A stretch of DNA of 64,000 nucleotides from Serratia marcescens (GCF_006715005.1 NZ_VFMJ01000001.1:496001-560000), one strand, 5' to 3'. Numbered from the stretch's first letter, positions 49,016-57,622 are shown. Notes: a model not told the origin generated them from the letters alone. Made by a program: numbers and translations.

Positions 49016-50797
49016 CTAGCCGGCCCCCCACTGCGTCAGCAGCGCGTGCAGCCTGGCCGGCTCCAGCGGCTTGCGCAGCACCAGATAGCCTTCCTGCTCG
49101 GCCTCTTGCAATATCTGCGAGTTGAACTCGCCGCTGACCATCGCGCCGCTCACGTCCGGCAGGCGTTCGAACAGCGCTTTCAGGATGTCGAAACCGCTCT
49201 CGCCGGAGCGCAGGCGCTGGTCGCACAGCACGGCGAACGGCGTAAAACCGTCCTCGACAATGGCGAAGGCTTCCTCGGCGGAGGCCGCGCAGCGCACGGT
49301 GATGCCCCAGGTGCTCATCAGGCTCTCCCAGGCGGAGGTCACCAAGGGATCGTCGTCCACCACCAGGCAGGCGCCGCGCAGCGGCGCATAGCGGATAGGC
49401 GTGGCGGTGTTGTCGTAGGCGGCCGCGGTGTCCGGCGCTTTGTCTTCGCCGATGTATTGTGTGAAGCGCATCCAGAAGCGCGAACCTTTGCCTTCGACGG
49501 AGTGCATGCCGTACTTCACCTTCATCAGTTTGGCGCAGCGCGCCACCACCGCCAGCCCCAGCCCGTGGCCGGCGCTGTCGATTTTCCACGCCAGTTCGGG
49601 GCGGTAGTAAGGGGAGAAGATTTTGCTTTTCTCTTCATCGGCGATGCCCACGCCGGTATCCCACACTTCCACCAGGCACTCGGCGCCGCGCGGGCGGATG
49701 GCGATCAGCACGCCGCCCCGTTGCGTGTAGCGCAGGGCGTTTTGGATCAGGTTGATCAGCGATTGCCGCACCAGCAGCGGATCGCCCATCACGCTGATAC
49801 GCCGTCTGGGCCGCCAGGTGCGCAGCGCCAGGGCGCGGCTGTTGGCCTCTTCGCGGAACAGGGTGATCACCGAGTCGAGCAGGGCGCTGATATCCACATG
49901 GGTGGCGGCGGTGCGCACGTTGCCGGATTCGATCTTGCTGAGATCGAGCAGCGAATTGAACATCAAATGCACCGAACGCACGCTTTGTTGCAGATCCAGC
50001 AACTGCGGCATCAGGCTGTCGTCCCGGTTTTTGTGGATGATGGCTTCGATCAGAAAGCCCATGGCGTGCACCGGCTGGCGCAGATCGTGGCTGGCGGTGG
50101 TCAGGAACTGGTTCTTGTCCAGCAGCGCCTGTTCCGCCTCCTCTTTAGCCTGGCGGAACTGCTCCGCCAGGCGCGAGCTTTGTTCTTCGAGCAGCGCCTG
50201 CTGAATAAAGAACGCATGCGAGGTTAATGCGTGGCGATAAATGGCGAAGCCGTACAGCAAGTTCAGCATCAGCACGATGAACATCACGTCTTCCAGCCGC
50301 CAGATGATGCCGATGTTCAGCAGCCCCCAGGAGGCGAAGAAAAAGCGGGTAAAGGTGCTGATGACGGGCGTCAGGTGCGTTGCGTTGGCGGCGACGATCG
50401 CGGCGATGCTGATATTGAGCAGCAGAAAAAAGTCAAAGTTATGGGTCTGTGGGGTAATTAAATAGAGTGATGAGATCCCCAGCCCGTGAATAAAGGCCAC
50501 CTTATTAATGCGCGGCAGCCAGCGGCGCAGCACGGTGTCTTCATCATTTTCCTTGGCCTCATGCAGGTAGCGACGATGTCCTATTCGGATCGCCACGGCG
50601 CATAGCAGGTAAACGATGATCCAGGTAATGGTTGGGCCGAGTTCATCACCCAGCAAATAAATCCAGATGGCGAACGGGATGCCGACGAAAGGCACGGCGG
50701 TGAAGCTGAACACCAGCCGCATGAAGGTGTTGTCCAGCAGGCGGATCTGCGCGCGTGGAGAGATGCCATCATTTTGTAAATGCTGGAAAAACCTCAT
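49016..50797 (-). CDS. Hybrid sensor histidine kinase/response regulator
   Basis: Inner-membrane kinase of 593 residues. Several hydrophobic segments fill residues 25-200, then a coiled coil, then the HisKA H-box TASHDLRQPVHAMGFLIE with the phospho-His near residue 236. The ATPase has GVGIADEEKSKIF and GHGLGLAVV. A C-terminal receiver domain (ACLVVDDDPLV) has its phospho-Asp in VLCDQRL near residue 523. There is no periplasmic sensor of note, so it may sense the membrane or an internal cue. Its start overlaps the stop of the response regulator by four bases. Confidence 0.9.
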   Translation of the reverse strand: MRFFQHLQNDGISPRAQIRLLDNTFMRLVFSFTAVPFVGIPFAIWIYLLGDELGPTITWIIVYLLCAVAIRIGHRRYLHEAKENDEDTVLRRWLPRINKVAFIHGLGISSLYLITPQTHNFDFFLLLNISIAAIVAANATHLTPVISTFTRFFFASWGLLNIGIIWRLEDVMFIVLMLNLLYGFAIYRHALTSHAFFIQQALLEEQSSRLAEQFRQAKEEAEQALLDKNQFLTTASHDLRQPVHAMGFLIEAIIHKNRDDSLMPQLLDLQQSVRSVHLMFNSLLDLSKIESGNVRTAATHVDISALLDSVITLFREEANSRALALRTWRPRRRISVMGDPLLVRQSLINLIQNALRYTQRGGVLIAIRPRGAECLVEVWDTGVGIADEEKSKIFSPYYRPELAWKIDSAGHGLGLAVVARCAKLMKVKYGMHSVEGKGSRFWMRFTQYIGEDKAPDTAAAYDNTATPIRYAPLRGACLVVDDDPLVTSAWESLMSTWGITVRCAASAEEAFAIVEDGFTPFAVLCDQRLRSGESGFDILKALFERLPDVSGAMVSGEFNSQILQEAEQEGYLVLRKPLEPARLHALLTQWGAG

Positions 50798-51426
50798 GAT
50801 GATGGATCCCGTTTACCGTGCAACAGCGTGATGGCTTCCACCCGGCTGTTGACGCCGATCTTTTTCAATATATTGCTGATATGCTCTTTGACGGTGGGTT
50901 CGGAAATAGACAGTTGCGTCGCAATTCTTTTATTTGGCAGGCCGCGCAGCATCATGGTTAATACGTCTAATTGCCTTGGCGTTAAATTAAATTTATTTAA
51001 ATGTTCATGGTTGTTTTTTATGACGGATTCATTCCCTTCAGGGAACCATTCCTGATTATTATTCAGCGCAAAAACCGCCCTGGCGAATAATTCTGGCGGT
51101 TCATTTTTCAAAACGAACCCATGCCCTCCGGCATTGTTCACTTTCTGCCAGATATCGTTATTCTCGTCGCCGCTGACCACCAAAAGGCGCACCTGCGGAT
51201 AACGTTGTTTTACTTCTTTTAGTAATTTCAACGCAGTACCGGAAGAGAGCCAAAAATCAATCACCAGTAAACGCGGTGGGCCATTTTCCCTAATATGGCG
51301 GTAGCAATTCTCTTCATTGGTCACCACATGCGCCTGTTTGAATCGGCAATGCGTGCTGAGAAAATTGGCGATGCCGCTAGCTACCAATGGATGGTCATCA
51401 ACGACCAACGCATAATCCTGCCCCAA
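50794..51426 (-). CDS. LuxR/NarL-type response regulator
   Basis: Regulator of 210 residues, with a receiver domain starting YALVVDDHPLVASG, a phospho-Asp near residue 57 (LLVIDFWLSSG) and a C-terminal LuxR-type HTH (LTPRQLDVLTMMLRGLPNKRIA). It is the first gene of a two-gene operon with the hybrid kinase. Its DNA is clearly richer in A/T than the kinase gene. A small lipoprotein and an autotransporter lie divergently upstream and are candidate targets. Confidence 0.9.
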   Translation of the reverse strand: MGQDYALVVDDHPLVASGIANFLSTHCRFKQAHVVTNEENCYRHIRENGPPRLLVIDFWLSSGTALKLLKEVKQRYPQVRLLVVSGDENNDIWQKVNNAGGHGFVLKNEPPELFARAVFALNNNQEWFPEGNESVIKNNHEHLNKFNLTPRQLDVLTMMLRGLPNKRIATQLSISEPTVKEHISNILKKIGVNSRVEAITLLHGKRDPSS

Positions 51427-51478
51427 AGGATTCTCCTTTCGCCTTCAAATATCAGATAGGTCTGATGAATTATTATCA

Positions 51479-51505
51479 ACCCTCCCTACTTTAGGAGGGT
51501 TTTTT
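51479..51505 (+). terminator. Plus-strand intrinsic terminator with no upstream plus-strand gene
   Basis: The stem AACCCTCC-CTACTT-TAGGAGGGTT is followed by TTTTTCG. It points rightward, but the nearest upstream rightward gene ends at 49001. It would end an antisense or small RNA that starts over the response regulator leader, or protect the genes to the right from read-through. A small hairpin TCAGA-TAGG-TCTGA lies just before it. Confidence 0.6.
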
Positions 51506-51601
51506 CGTTTAGGAAAGGGAAATATATTATTCGAGGATTTGGATAAGAGAAAACATAAAGCCAATCGGTAATTTTAACTGATTGGTTATAAAGGATAATT
51601 T

Positions 51602-51916
51602 ATGAAGAAACCACTTATCGCTTTAACCGTTACGATGATGATAGCCGGTTGTTCCACCCTGAAAACCGATCAGGCCATTCCATTACTGCAGGCGGAAACC
51701 GCCAAAATGTTGGGCCTGGGTTCATCGGACGAAATTACCGTGACCAATGTGAATGGTGCACAGCCGGATGCGCTGGGCGGCCAAAAACTTTCTTATCGCG
51801 CCACCACGGAAAAAGGCCGTATTTTTGATTGCTCGTCGCTGATGATGCCGGGAATTTTAGGTTCCTCACCGTCGCTGAGTGCGCCGACCTGTACGCCGGT
51901 AGTCACGCATAAATAA
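51602..51916 (+). CDS. Small lipoprotein of unknown function
   Basis: Protein of 104 residues with a signal peptide ending in the lipobox IAGCST. After Cys the chain is soluble, with two further cysteines (FDCSSL and SAPTCTPV) that could form a disulfide. An AAGGA site precedes the ATG. It lies between the two-component operon and the autotransporter gene. I do not recognise the family. Confidence 0.8.
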   Translation: MKKPLIALTVTMMIAGCSTLKTDQAIPLLQAETAKMLGLGSSDEITVTNVNGAQPDALGGQKLSYRATTEKGRIFDCSSLMMPGILGSSPSLSAPTCTPVVTHK

Positions 51917-52111
51917 TTCGCTTTGGGGGCGGTATTACCGCTTCCTGGTTTTCCATCGTCGGAGCGCCAGCGCCGGGGGGCAATAAGCTTTTGCTTCGAC
52001 GATCACTAAACCGGCGTGCGCGGAATAACGCCTCACACCTCCTCTAGCGCAGTGAGTTTCCCTATAACAAGACATTCCGCGACATCACGCTAACGAGTAC
52101 GGAGATAGCCC

Positions 52112-55100
52112 GTGAATGACAAGACATCGCACCCTTTAGCGGTTAAAACACCGCTTTCCAAACTTTACCTCGCTCTATTTTCTGCGCCGCTGTTGATGCT
52201 GGCGCCCGCCGATATTGCTCGTGCAGACGATGCCATTTTTGACGGCGACTCAAAAATTACCGAATCATTGGCCTACACCGGGGACGTTTACGTCGGCCGC
52301 AATCAAAGCGGCAACCTGCTGATCGAGAATGGCAAGATCAGCGCCTATAACATCAATATCGGCCGGATGTTCAACGGCCAAATTCATGAGAGCGTAGTCA
52401 CGGTCCGCGGGCCGAACGCCGAGCTGAACGCGGTGAACGATCAGTTCGTGCTGCGTGGCGGCCTGAATCTGGGGCGGGGCACCTTGCGGGTTGAAGACGG
52501 CGCGCTGGCCAGCGCGAAAGAGATCGTGGTCGGCACCACCCGCGGCTACGACAGCCACCTGATCGCCACCGGCGCCGGTTCTCGCGTCACCAGCAATTTT
52601 CTCAGCGTCGGCACCGACTTAGGGGCACGATCCACGCTGGCGATTGAAGACGGCGCGGTGCTGAACACCGCCTTTGACGCGCGCATCGGTAATGGCAGCG
52701 GGCCGGGCGAGACCGATACGCTGAGCCCGAAAGCCACGGTCACGGGGGCCAATTCCCAATGGAACGTTGGCCGCGCGCTCACGCTTTACGGCGATCTGGA
52801 CGTGCTGAACGGCGGCGCGGTCAACGTCGGTAATATTCAGGTGGCGGGCGTCTCCGGCGCGCGTAAAACCGCCGAGCTGACGATCGCCGGCAACGGTTCA
52901 CGGTTTACCAGCGGCAGCAGCGTCAACGTCGGCGATTACGGCAATGGCGTGTTGGCGGTCATGGACGGCGGCACATTCTCCGCCGGCGGCAACGACGTGG
53001 TGCTGGGCGAGACCGGTTCCGGTTCTAACCGCGGCGCGCTGATTATCGGCAGCCGCGGCAACATGGATACCGGCACCGGGTTGACCGAGCCGACGCTCGG
53101 CGCGGCGGGCGCTGCAGGCACTATCGATGCCCAGACGGCGATCGCCCTGCGGGGCGGATTGTTCCGCAGCTATGTGTACTTTAACCATACCGACGGCAAT
53201 TACGTCTTCAGCAACAAGATGAGCGGCGAAGGCGAGGTGATCAACACCGCCGGGCACACGACGCTGAACGGCGATCTCACTGGCCTGCAGGCAAACGTCA
53301 CCGCGCGCGGCGGTAAGCTCATCATCGCCAGCGACATCAATACCCAGAAAGAAGACGATATCTTCGAGATCCAAACCCTCAGCGCCGAGAACGGCGGCAC
53401 GCTGATCCTCAATGCGACGGCGGGTGCCGACGTCAATAACGGGCAGGGCTACAGCAGCGCCGCGTCGATCAAGGCCGGCGGCACGCTGGGCGGCAACGGC
53501 ACGCTGGGCCAGACCGAGATCCAGTCCGGCGGCCATATCTCGCCCGGCGACGGCAATATCGGCACGCTGACGCTGAAACGCTACCTGAATTTTATCGGCG
53601 AATCCTTCTATGACGTCGATATCGCCGGCGATGGCCGCAGCGACCAACTGCTGGTGGCGGGCAAAACCACCATCAGCGATCGGGCCAAGGTGCAGGTGAC
53701 GGCGCTGGATCCGCAAACCAGCTATAAAACCGGCCAAAGCTACCGCATTCTGACCTCGGACGGCGGCATTGACGGCCAGTTCGCGGCGGCGGTCTCCAAG
53801 TCTGCCTTCCTCGATGTGGCGTTGAACCACAGCGCCAACGCCGTGGATCTGACCATTGCGCAGAAAGACACGGGCGGTGAAAACCCTGGCGGCGAGAATC
53901 CGGGTGGAGAAAATCCAGGCGGTGAAAACCCGGGCGGCGAGAATCCGGGTGGGGAAAACCCAGGCGGTGAGAATCCAGGGGGCGAGAATCCGGGTGGGGA
54001 AAACCCAGGCGGTGAAAATCCGGGCGGAGAGAACCCGGGCAGCGGCAAGCCGGGCATTTTCCAAACGGTGGCCGAGAGCAGCAACCAGTGGAATACCGCC
54101 GGTGCGCTCTCGACTCTGGTGCAGAGCGGCCCTTCGCTGGCTCTGTATAACTCGCTGCTGCTGCTGAGTGCGCCGGAAGCGCGCGAGGCGTTCAATCAGC
54201 TGTCCGGCGAAGTCTATCCGTCGATGCAGTCTAACCTGATCGCCGGCAGCACCCAGCTGTTCAACGTGCTGAACCAGCGCATGCTGCGCCTGTTCGACAA
54301 TGACAGCCTGCCGGTACCGCCGTTGGCGATGTCGCTGGTGCAACCGGCGCAGGCGCAAAACAGCGGCGTCTGGGGACAGACCTTCAGTTCCTGGGGCAAA
54401 AACAGCGGCAACGGCAACGTGGGCAAGCTGGATGGCAACACCACCGGCTTCCTGTTGGGGGCGGATCGCAAGCTGGCGGACCATAACGTGCGCATCGGCG
54501 GCTACTTCGGTTACAGCCGCGGCGACTACGACGTCGACAGCCGCCGTTCCAAGGCCGATACCGACAACTACCACCTCGGCCTGTATGCGGCGGGGCAGCA
54601 GGATGCGTTCTCGCTGCGCGGCGCGCTGGGTTACACCTGGCACAAGATTGAAGGCAAGCGCAACGTCGATTTCAGCGGCTTCTCGGATCGGCTGAAGTCG
54701 GACTACGACGCCAACTCGCTGCTGGCGTTCACTGAAGCGGGTTACCGTTTTGGCCAGCCGGAGATGAACGTCGAACCGTTCATCAACCTGAGCTATATCC
54801 GCCTGCATACCGACAGCTTCCAGGAGTCGGGTGGCGCGGCGGCGCTGAGCGTGCGCAATGAAACGATGAATACCTTCTACTCTACGCTCGGGGTGCGCGG
54901 CGTGACCGAGCTGCCGAAGAATGTCAGCCTTTACGGCTCGCTCGGCTGGCAGCACGCCTACGGCGATAAGAACACCTCATCGCGCATGGCGTTTGCCGGC
55001 AGCGACGCGTTCGTCACTCAGGGCCAGGCCGTGGATGACAACGTAATGGTGGGCGATATCGGCGTGAGCGTGAAGCTGTCGCGCGCCGCGACGCTGGATG

Positions 55101-55174
55101 TCGGCTATCAGGGGCAATTCGGCGCCGATACCCGCGTCAATTCGGTCAACGCCAACCTGCGCTGGTCGTTCTGA
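52112..55174 (+). CDS. Type Va autotransporter with GGENP-repeat linker
   Basis: Outer-membrane autotransporter of 1020 residues with a GTG start preceded by GGAG. A signal peptide (cleavage probably after ADIARA, residue 38) leads to a passenger of beta-helix type with short GS-type repeats (residues 40-585). Residues 588-642 are eleven tandem GGENP units. A helical linker follows, then a C-terminal 12-strand barrel from about residue 745 (GVWGQTFSSWGKNSG) ending in NLRWSF with the required terminal Phe. No protease, SGNH or adhesion motif is recognised in the passenger, so an adhesin or biofilm role is only a guess. BamB and the BAM complex would insert it. Confidence 0.9.
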   Translation: MNDKTSHPLAVKTPLSKLYLALFSAPLLMLAPADIARADDAIFDGDSKITESLAYTGDVYVGRNQSGNLLIENGKISAYNINIGRMFNGQIHESVVTVRGPNAELNAVNDQFVLRGGLNLGRGTLRVEDGALASAKEIVVGTTRGYDSHLIATGAGSRVTSNFLSVGTDLGARSTLAIEDGAVLNTAFDARIGNGSGPGETDTLSPKATVTGANSQWNVGRALTLYGDLDVLNGGAVNVGNIQVAGVSGARKTAELTIAGNGSRFTSGSSVNVGDYGNGVLAVMDGGTFSAGGNDVVLGETGSGSNRGALIIGSRGNMDTGTGLTEPTLGAAGAAGTIDAQTAIALRGGLFRSYVYFNHTDGNYVFSNKMSGEGEVINTAGHTTLNGDLTGLQANVTARGGKLIIASDINTQKEDDIFEIQTLSAENGGTLILNATAGADVNNGQGYSSAASIKAGGTLGGNGTLGQTEIQSGGHISPGDGNIGTLTLKRYLNFIGESFYDVDIAGDGRSDQLLVAGKTTISDRAKVQVTALDPQTSYKTGQSYRILTSDGGIDGQFAAAVSKSAFLDVALNHSANAVDLTIAQKDTGGENPGGENPGGENPGGENPGGENPGGENPGGENPGGENPGGENPGGENPGGENPGSGKPGIFQTVAESSNQWNTAGALSTLVQSGPSLALYNSLLLLSAPEAREAFNQLSGEVYPSMQSNLIAGSTQLFNVLNQRMLRLFDNDSLPVPPLAMSLVQPAQAQNSGVWGQTFSSWGKNSGNGNVGKLDGNTTGFLLGADRKLADHNVRIGGYFGYSRGDYDVDSRRSKADTDNYHLGLYAAGQQDAFSLRGALGYTWHKIEGKRNVDFSGFSDRLKSDYDANSLLAFTEAGYRFGQPEMNVEPFINLSYIRLHTDSFQESGGAAALSVRNETMNTFYSTLGVRGVTELPKNVSLYGSLGWQHAYGDKNTSSRMAFAGSDAFVTQGQAVDDNVMVGDIGVSVKLSRAATLDVGYQGQFGADTRVNSVNANLRWSF
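53873..54037 (+). repeat. Eleven 15-base tandem repeats coding GGENP
   Basis: Eleven in-frame units code Gly-Gly-Glu-Asn-Pro without a single amino-acid change, while the codons vary (GGC/GGT/GGG/GGA, GAA/GAG, AAC/AAT, CCG/CCA/CCT). Copy-number change would keep the frame. It separates passenger from barrel. Confidence 0.95.
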
Positions 55175-55203
55175 TTTTTCCTCTAGACTTCTCTGGTACT
55201 TGC

Positions 55204-55230
55204 AGGCCCGCTTGATGCGGGCCTTTTTTA
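55204..55230 (+). terminator. Intrinsic terminator after the autotransporter
   Basis: The perfect stem AGGCCCGC-TTGAT-GCGGGCCT is followed by TTTTTA, 30 bases after the stop. Confidence 0.9.
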
Positions 55231-55296
55231 TGGTGAGAACTCAGTGGCGGCCTGCGACTGACTTTTATGATAAAAAAGCCCGCGCAACGGCGCAAT

Positions 55297-55330
55297 GCCG
55301 CTCACTTAAGCCTGAGTGGCATTTTTTTAT
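55297..55330 (+). terminator. Second rightward terminator-like hairpin
   Basis: The stem GCCGCTCA ... TGAGTGGC (one G-U) around CTTAAGCC is followed by ATTTTTTTAT. The preceding AATGCCGCTCACTTAAG also resembles the end of IS4-family elements, so this could be a leftover terminal repeat rather than a dedicated terminator. No transposase is present. Confidence 0.55.
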
Positions 55331-55588
55331 CCAGCCTCTGGGCGTTCTGTGCAGGGGGAATTGCCGTAAATGTCCCGCATTTCTCTGCGGCCAATATGAA
55401 CGGCAATTGGAGGGGCCGATGGCGCGGCCCCTCCACCCGCGCCTTCGCTTAACACCATCTGTCCGCTACGCGGAAATTACTCGGCCCATCCTGGGCCTCG
55501 CCCCTTCGGGGCCGCTGCAAGCAGCGTTCAAATCTGCTCCCGGCAGATTTGTCCTCGCCGCGTCTGCGTTGTCGGGCGGGTCGGCTGC

Positions 55589-55638
55589 GACAAACGTCCC
55601 TGTTAGTCTCGCCTCAACCGGCCTTCCCTGGCCGGTTG
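55589..55638 (-). repeat. Two-hairpin GGA unit, copy M (minus orientation)
   Basis: Read on the minus strand: hairpin CAACCGGCC-AGGGAA-GGCCGGTTG, spacer AGGCGA, hairpin GACTAAC-AGGGAC-GTTTGTC, then GCA. It is homologous to the plus-strand unit at 55810-55859, with 34 of 45 bases identical from the right arm of the first hairpin onward. Confidence 0.75.
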
Positions 55639-55809
55639 ACCCTGACAACGCCGTCTTGCTCGGCAGACGGTGATGCGCGCTAAAGGTCAACACCTGAGCT
55701 GGCTGCTACCGGGAAATCTGTCGCTTATGAGCTTCTGGTAGAGAAGTTGGAGATGAGCGCGGTGTTGGGCGCCCTTGAAGACGCCGAACGCAGGCATAGC
55801 GCATTAGGC

Positions 55810-55859
55810 GAAACCGCCATGGACGGCGGTTTCAGGTGAGACAGGCAGGGACGCCTGTC
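55810..55859 (+). repeat. Two-hairpin GGA unit, copy P (plus orientation)
   Basis: Hairpin GAAACCGCC-ATGGAC-GGCGGTTTC, spacer AGGTGA, hairpin GACAGGC-AGGGAC-GCCTGTC, then GCA. Compared with the inverted copy, three base pairs of the first stem and two of the second have changed on both sides so that pairing is kept, while the second loop is identical. Confidence 0.75.
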
Positions 55860-56096
55860 GCAACCGGCCTCAATGCGGTATGGCGGAGGGAGGGGAGTTG
55901 GCAAAGCCAACCGTCTGATAGGGCAAAGGCGCGGGTTGCCAGGGGGCGCGCCTTCGGCCCCTGGCTCGGTCGAGGTGCGTGAGCCACATGGGGCATCTCA
56001 CTTTTATCGACCGAAAATGTCACGAACGCCTGCAGAAAAACGCTAACTGATCAGCATTGCGCACAACGGCGGGCTTGCGAGAAGCGCGAGCGGGGG

Positions 56097-56966
56097 TTAA
56101 CGCCCTTTTTTCTTGCGCCCTGGCTGGGCAAAGCGCTTGCGGCCGGCCGGTGCAGCGGCTTTGTCGGCGCTTTTGGGGCCGCCGGCGCTCGGTTTTTTCG
56201 CCGCGGCGGATTTGGCCGGGGCCTTCTTCGCCGGCTTTGCCTCGGACGAGGAGCCTTCAATCAGTTTGAACAGCTCGATCAGCTCGTCATCGGTCAGATC
56301 GCGCCATTCGCCCAGCGGCAAGCCTTTCAGGCCGACGTTCATGATGCGCGTGCGTTCCAGCTTGGTGACCTCGTAGCCGAAGTGTTCGCACATGCGGCGG
56401 ATCTGGCGGTTCAGCCCCTGTACCAGCGTGATGCGGAACACGAAAGGCGCCTCTTTCTTCACCTTGCACTTTTTGGTCACCGTGCCCAGCATCGGCACGC
56501 CGGCGCCCATGCCGCGAATAAACTCGTCGGTCACCGGCTTGTTGACCGTCACCAGATACTCTTTCTCGTGATTGTTGCCGGCGCGCAGGATCTTGTTGAC
56601 CAGGTCACCGTGATTGGTCAGAAAGATCAGCCCCTGCGAATCCTTGTCCAAACGGCCGATCGGGAAGATGCGTTTGCTGTGGTTGACGAAGTCGGCGATG
56701 TTGTCGCGCTCGCCGTCTTCGGTGGTGGTGACGATGCCGACCGGCTTGTTCAGCGCGATCAGCACCAGATCTTCTTCATTGCGCGGTTCGATCAGCTGAC
56801 CGTTAACCTTCACCACATCGCCGGCAAATACCTGAGCGCCCACGGTGGCGCGTTTACCGTTGATGAAAACGTTGCCCTGTTCGATGTATCGATCGGCGTC
56901 GCGGCGTGAGCAGATACCGCTCTCGCTAATGTATTTGTTCAGACGAATGGATGAGTTAGTCAGCAT
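56097..56966 (-). CDS. rluF: 23S rRNA pseudouridine(2604) synthase RluF
   Basis: Pseudouridine synthase of 289 residues for U2604 of 23S rRNA (also tRNA-Tyr U35 in E. coli). An N-terminal S4 RNA-binding domain ([22 protein letters not shown]) is followed by the RsuA-type catalytic domain with the active Asp in [10 protein letters not shown]. The last 50 residues are a low-complexity Lys/Ala/Pro tail ending GRKKKGR that probably contacts RNA. It is convergent with the hairpin cluster. Confidence 0.93.
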   Translation of the reverse strand: MLTNSSIRLNKYISESGICSRRDADRYIEQGNVFINGKRATVGAQVFAGDVVKVNGQLIEPRNEEDLVLIALNKPVGIVTTTEDGERDNIADFVNHSKRIFPIGRLDKDSQGLIFLTNHGDLVNKILRAGNNHEKEYLVTVNKPVTDEFIRGMGAGVPMLGTVTKKCKVKKEAPFVFRITLVQGLNRQIRRMCEHFGYEVTKLERTRIMNVGLKGLPLGEWRDLTDDELIELFKLIEGSSSEAKPAKKAPAKSAAAKKPSAGGPKSADKAAAPAGRKRFAQPGRKKKGR

Positions 56967-57178
56967 GGGATCTCCGTAAAACGCGGACTATACATTACCC
57001 GGATGACGCTGCGAAGCGAATCGTTAAGGCTTCCGGACGTGATTCACGTTAGACGTTAAGGTATAGATTCTTTTTTTAAGCAGGTTAGGATAATAAAACA
57101 ATTCAGACAGCGATGAGTGAGCATTAGTCGATAGGGAGCCTCTGCGGTATACAGAGCCGCGTATAAGGAATGGGTAGC

Positions 57179-57559
57179 ATGAAAAAATATGTGGTTCTAT
57201 TCACGGCCTGCTTCCTGGTCGGCTGTCCGGGGCCTGGCGATAAGCTGACTCCGCGCTTCTCCGCCGTCGTCACTGCCAAAGATAACCATGTCTGCATTCT
57301 TTCTTCTATGAAGGCGGGGGATAATATTCGCTTCGTTCAGATTTATAGCGAATCAGGCGATAAGCTCATTAAAGCTATCGATAATGACGTTTTCTTCGTT
57401 GAGCCGGGGAGGTGCATGCCGGTATTCGACTATGCTTTTCGGCCAGGGAAGTGTTATTCCGTCGCCTACGATATACAGACACCCGAAGGTTCGCATTTGA
57501 TTACCGCCGCATTCATGGTTGTCTCCGACGAACGGGGCAACCTGAGGGTTAACGATTAA
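57179..57559 (+). CDS. Putative T6SS-immunity-type periplasmic lipoprotein (orphan)
   Basis: Lipoprotein of 126 residues with lipobox LVGCPG. I chose the ATG at 57179 because AAGGA at 57165-57169 is nine bases upstream of it and directly abuts the alternative ATG at 57170. The mature part matches what I recall of small enterobacterial lipoproteins annotated as putative T6SS immunity proteins (GPGDKLTPRFSAVV, then CILSSMKAGDNIRFVQIYS and FRPGKCYSVAYDIQT). No effector, VgrG or Hcp gene is near. The gene is richer in A/T than its neighbours, consistent with transfer. The function is a family-level guess. Confidence 0.65.
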   Translation: MKKYVVLFTACFLVGCPGPGDKLTPRFSAVVTAKDNHVCILSSMKAGDNIRFVQIYSESGDKLIKAIDNDVFFVEPGRCMPVFDYAFRPGKCYSVAYDIQTPEGSHLITAAFMVVSDERGNLRVND

Positions 57560-57622
57560 CGTATTTCCTCATGATGGCAGGCGGTCTGGTTCTTCACATT
57601 ATTAATGGGTATTCCCTATAAT

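Larger units (their letters stand above)
55409..55964. ncRNA. Gene-free cluster of about ten stem-loops, several with GGA loops; candidate structured RNA
   Basis: No convincing gene lies between 55175 and 56096. Perfect or near-perfect hairpins are at 55409-55434, 55483-55497, 55530-55550, 55589-55608, 55615-55638, 55651-55670, 55810-55833, 55840-55859, 55897-55911 and 55939-55964. The loops carry GGA on the minus strand for those at 55483, 55530, 55589 and 55615, and on the plus strand for those at 55810 and 55840. The minus-strand loop contexts CCAGGATGG and ACAGGGACG resemble CsrA-binding hairpins. Small open frames here lack ribosome-binding sites. Function and transcription are not shown. 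Confidence 0.5.

Noticed and set aside
51462-51477. Possible Fur site before the response regulator (TGATGAATTATTATCA)
   Set aside because: Only the right half agrees with the consensus. The left half breaks symmetry, unlike the strong box at 60106-60124.
53873-54037. Regular 15-base repeats that could be taken for a CRISPR or minisatellite locus
   Set aside because: They are contiguous, without spacers, in frame and code a constant peptide inside the autotransporter gene.
52898-54955. A 685-residue open frame antisense to the autotransporter
   Set aside because: It follows from GC-rich codon structure of the real gene on the other strand, has no ribosome-binding site, and its residues are Arg/His/Gln-rich with no domain. 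Many similar long antisense frames (for example 772-1899, 4067-5866, 39748-41970) were left out for the same reason.
55098-55673. A 191-residue open frame across the autotransporter end and the hairpin cluster, and smaller ones at 55267-55452 and 55725-56023
   Set aside because: They run through terminators and inverted repeats, lack ribosome-binding sites and show no protein-like composition. The stem-loop covariation explains the sequence better.
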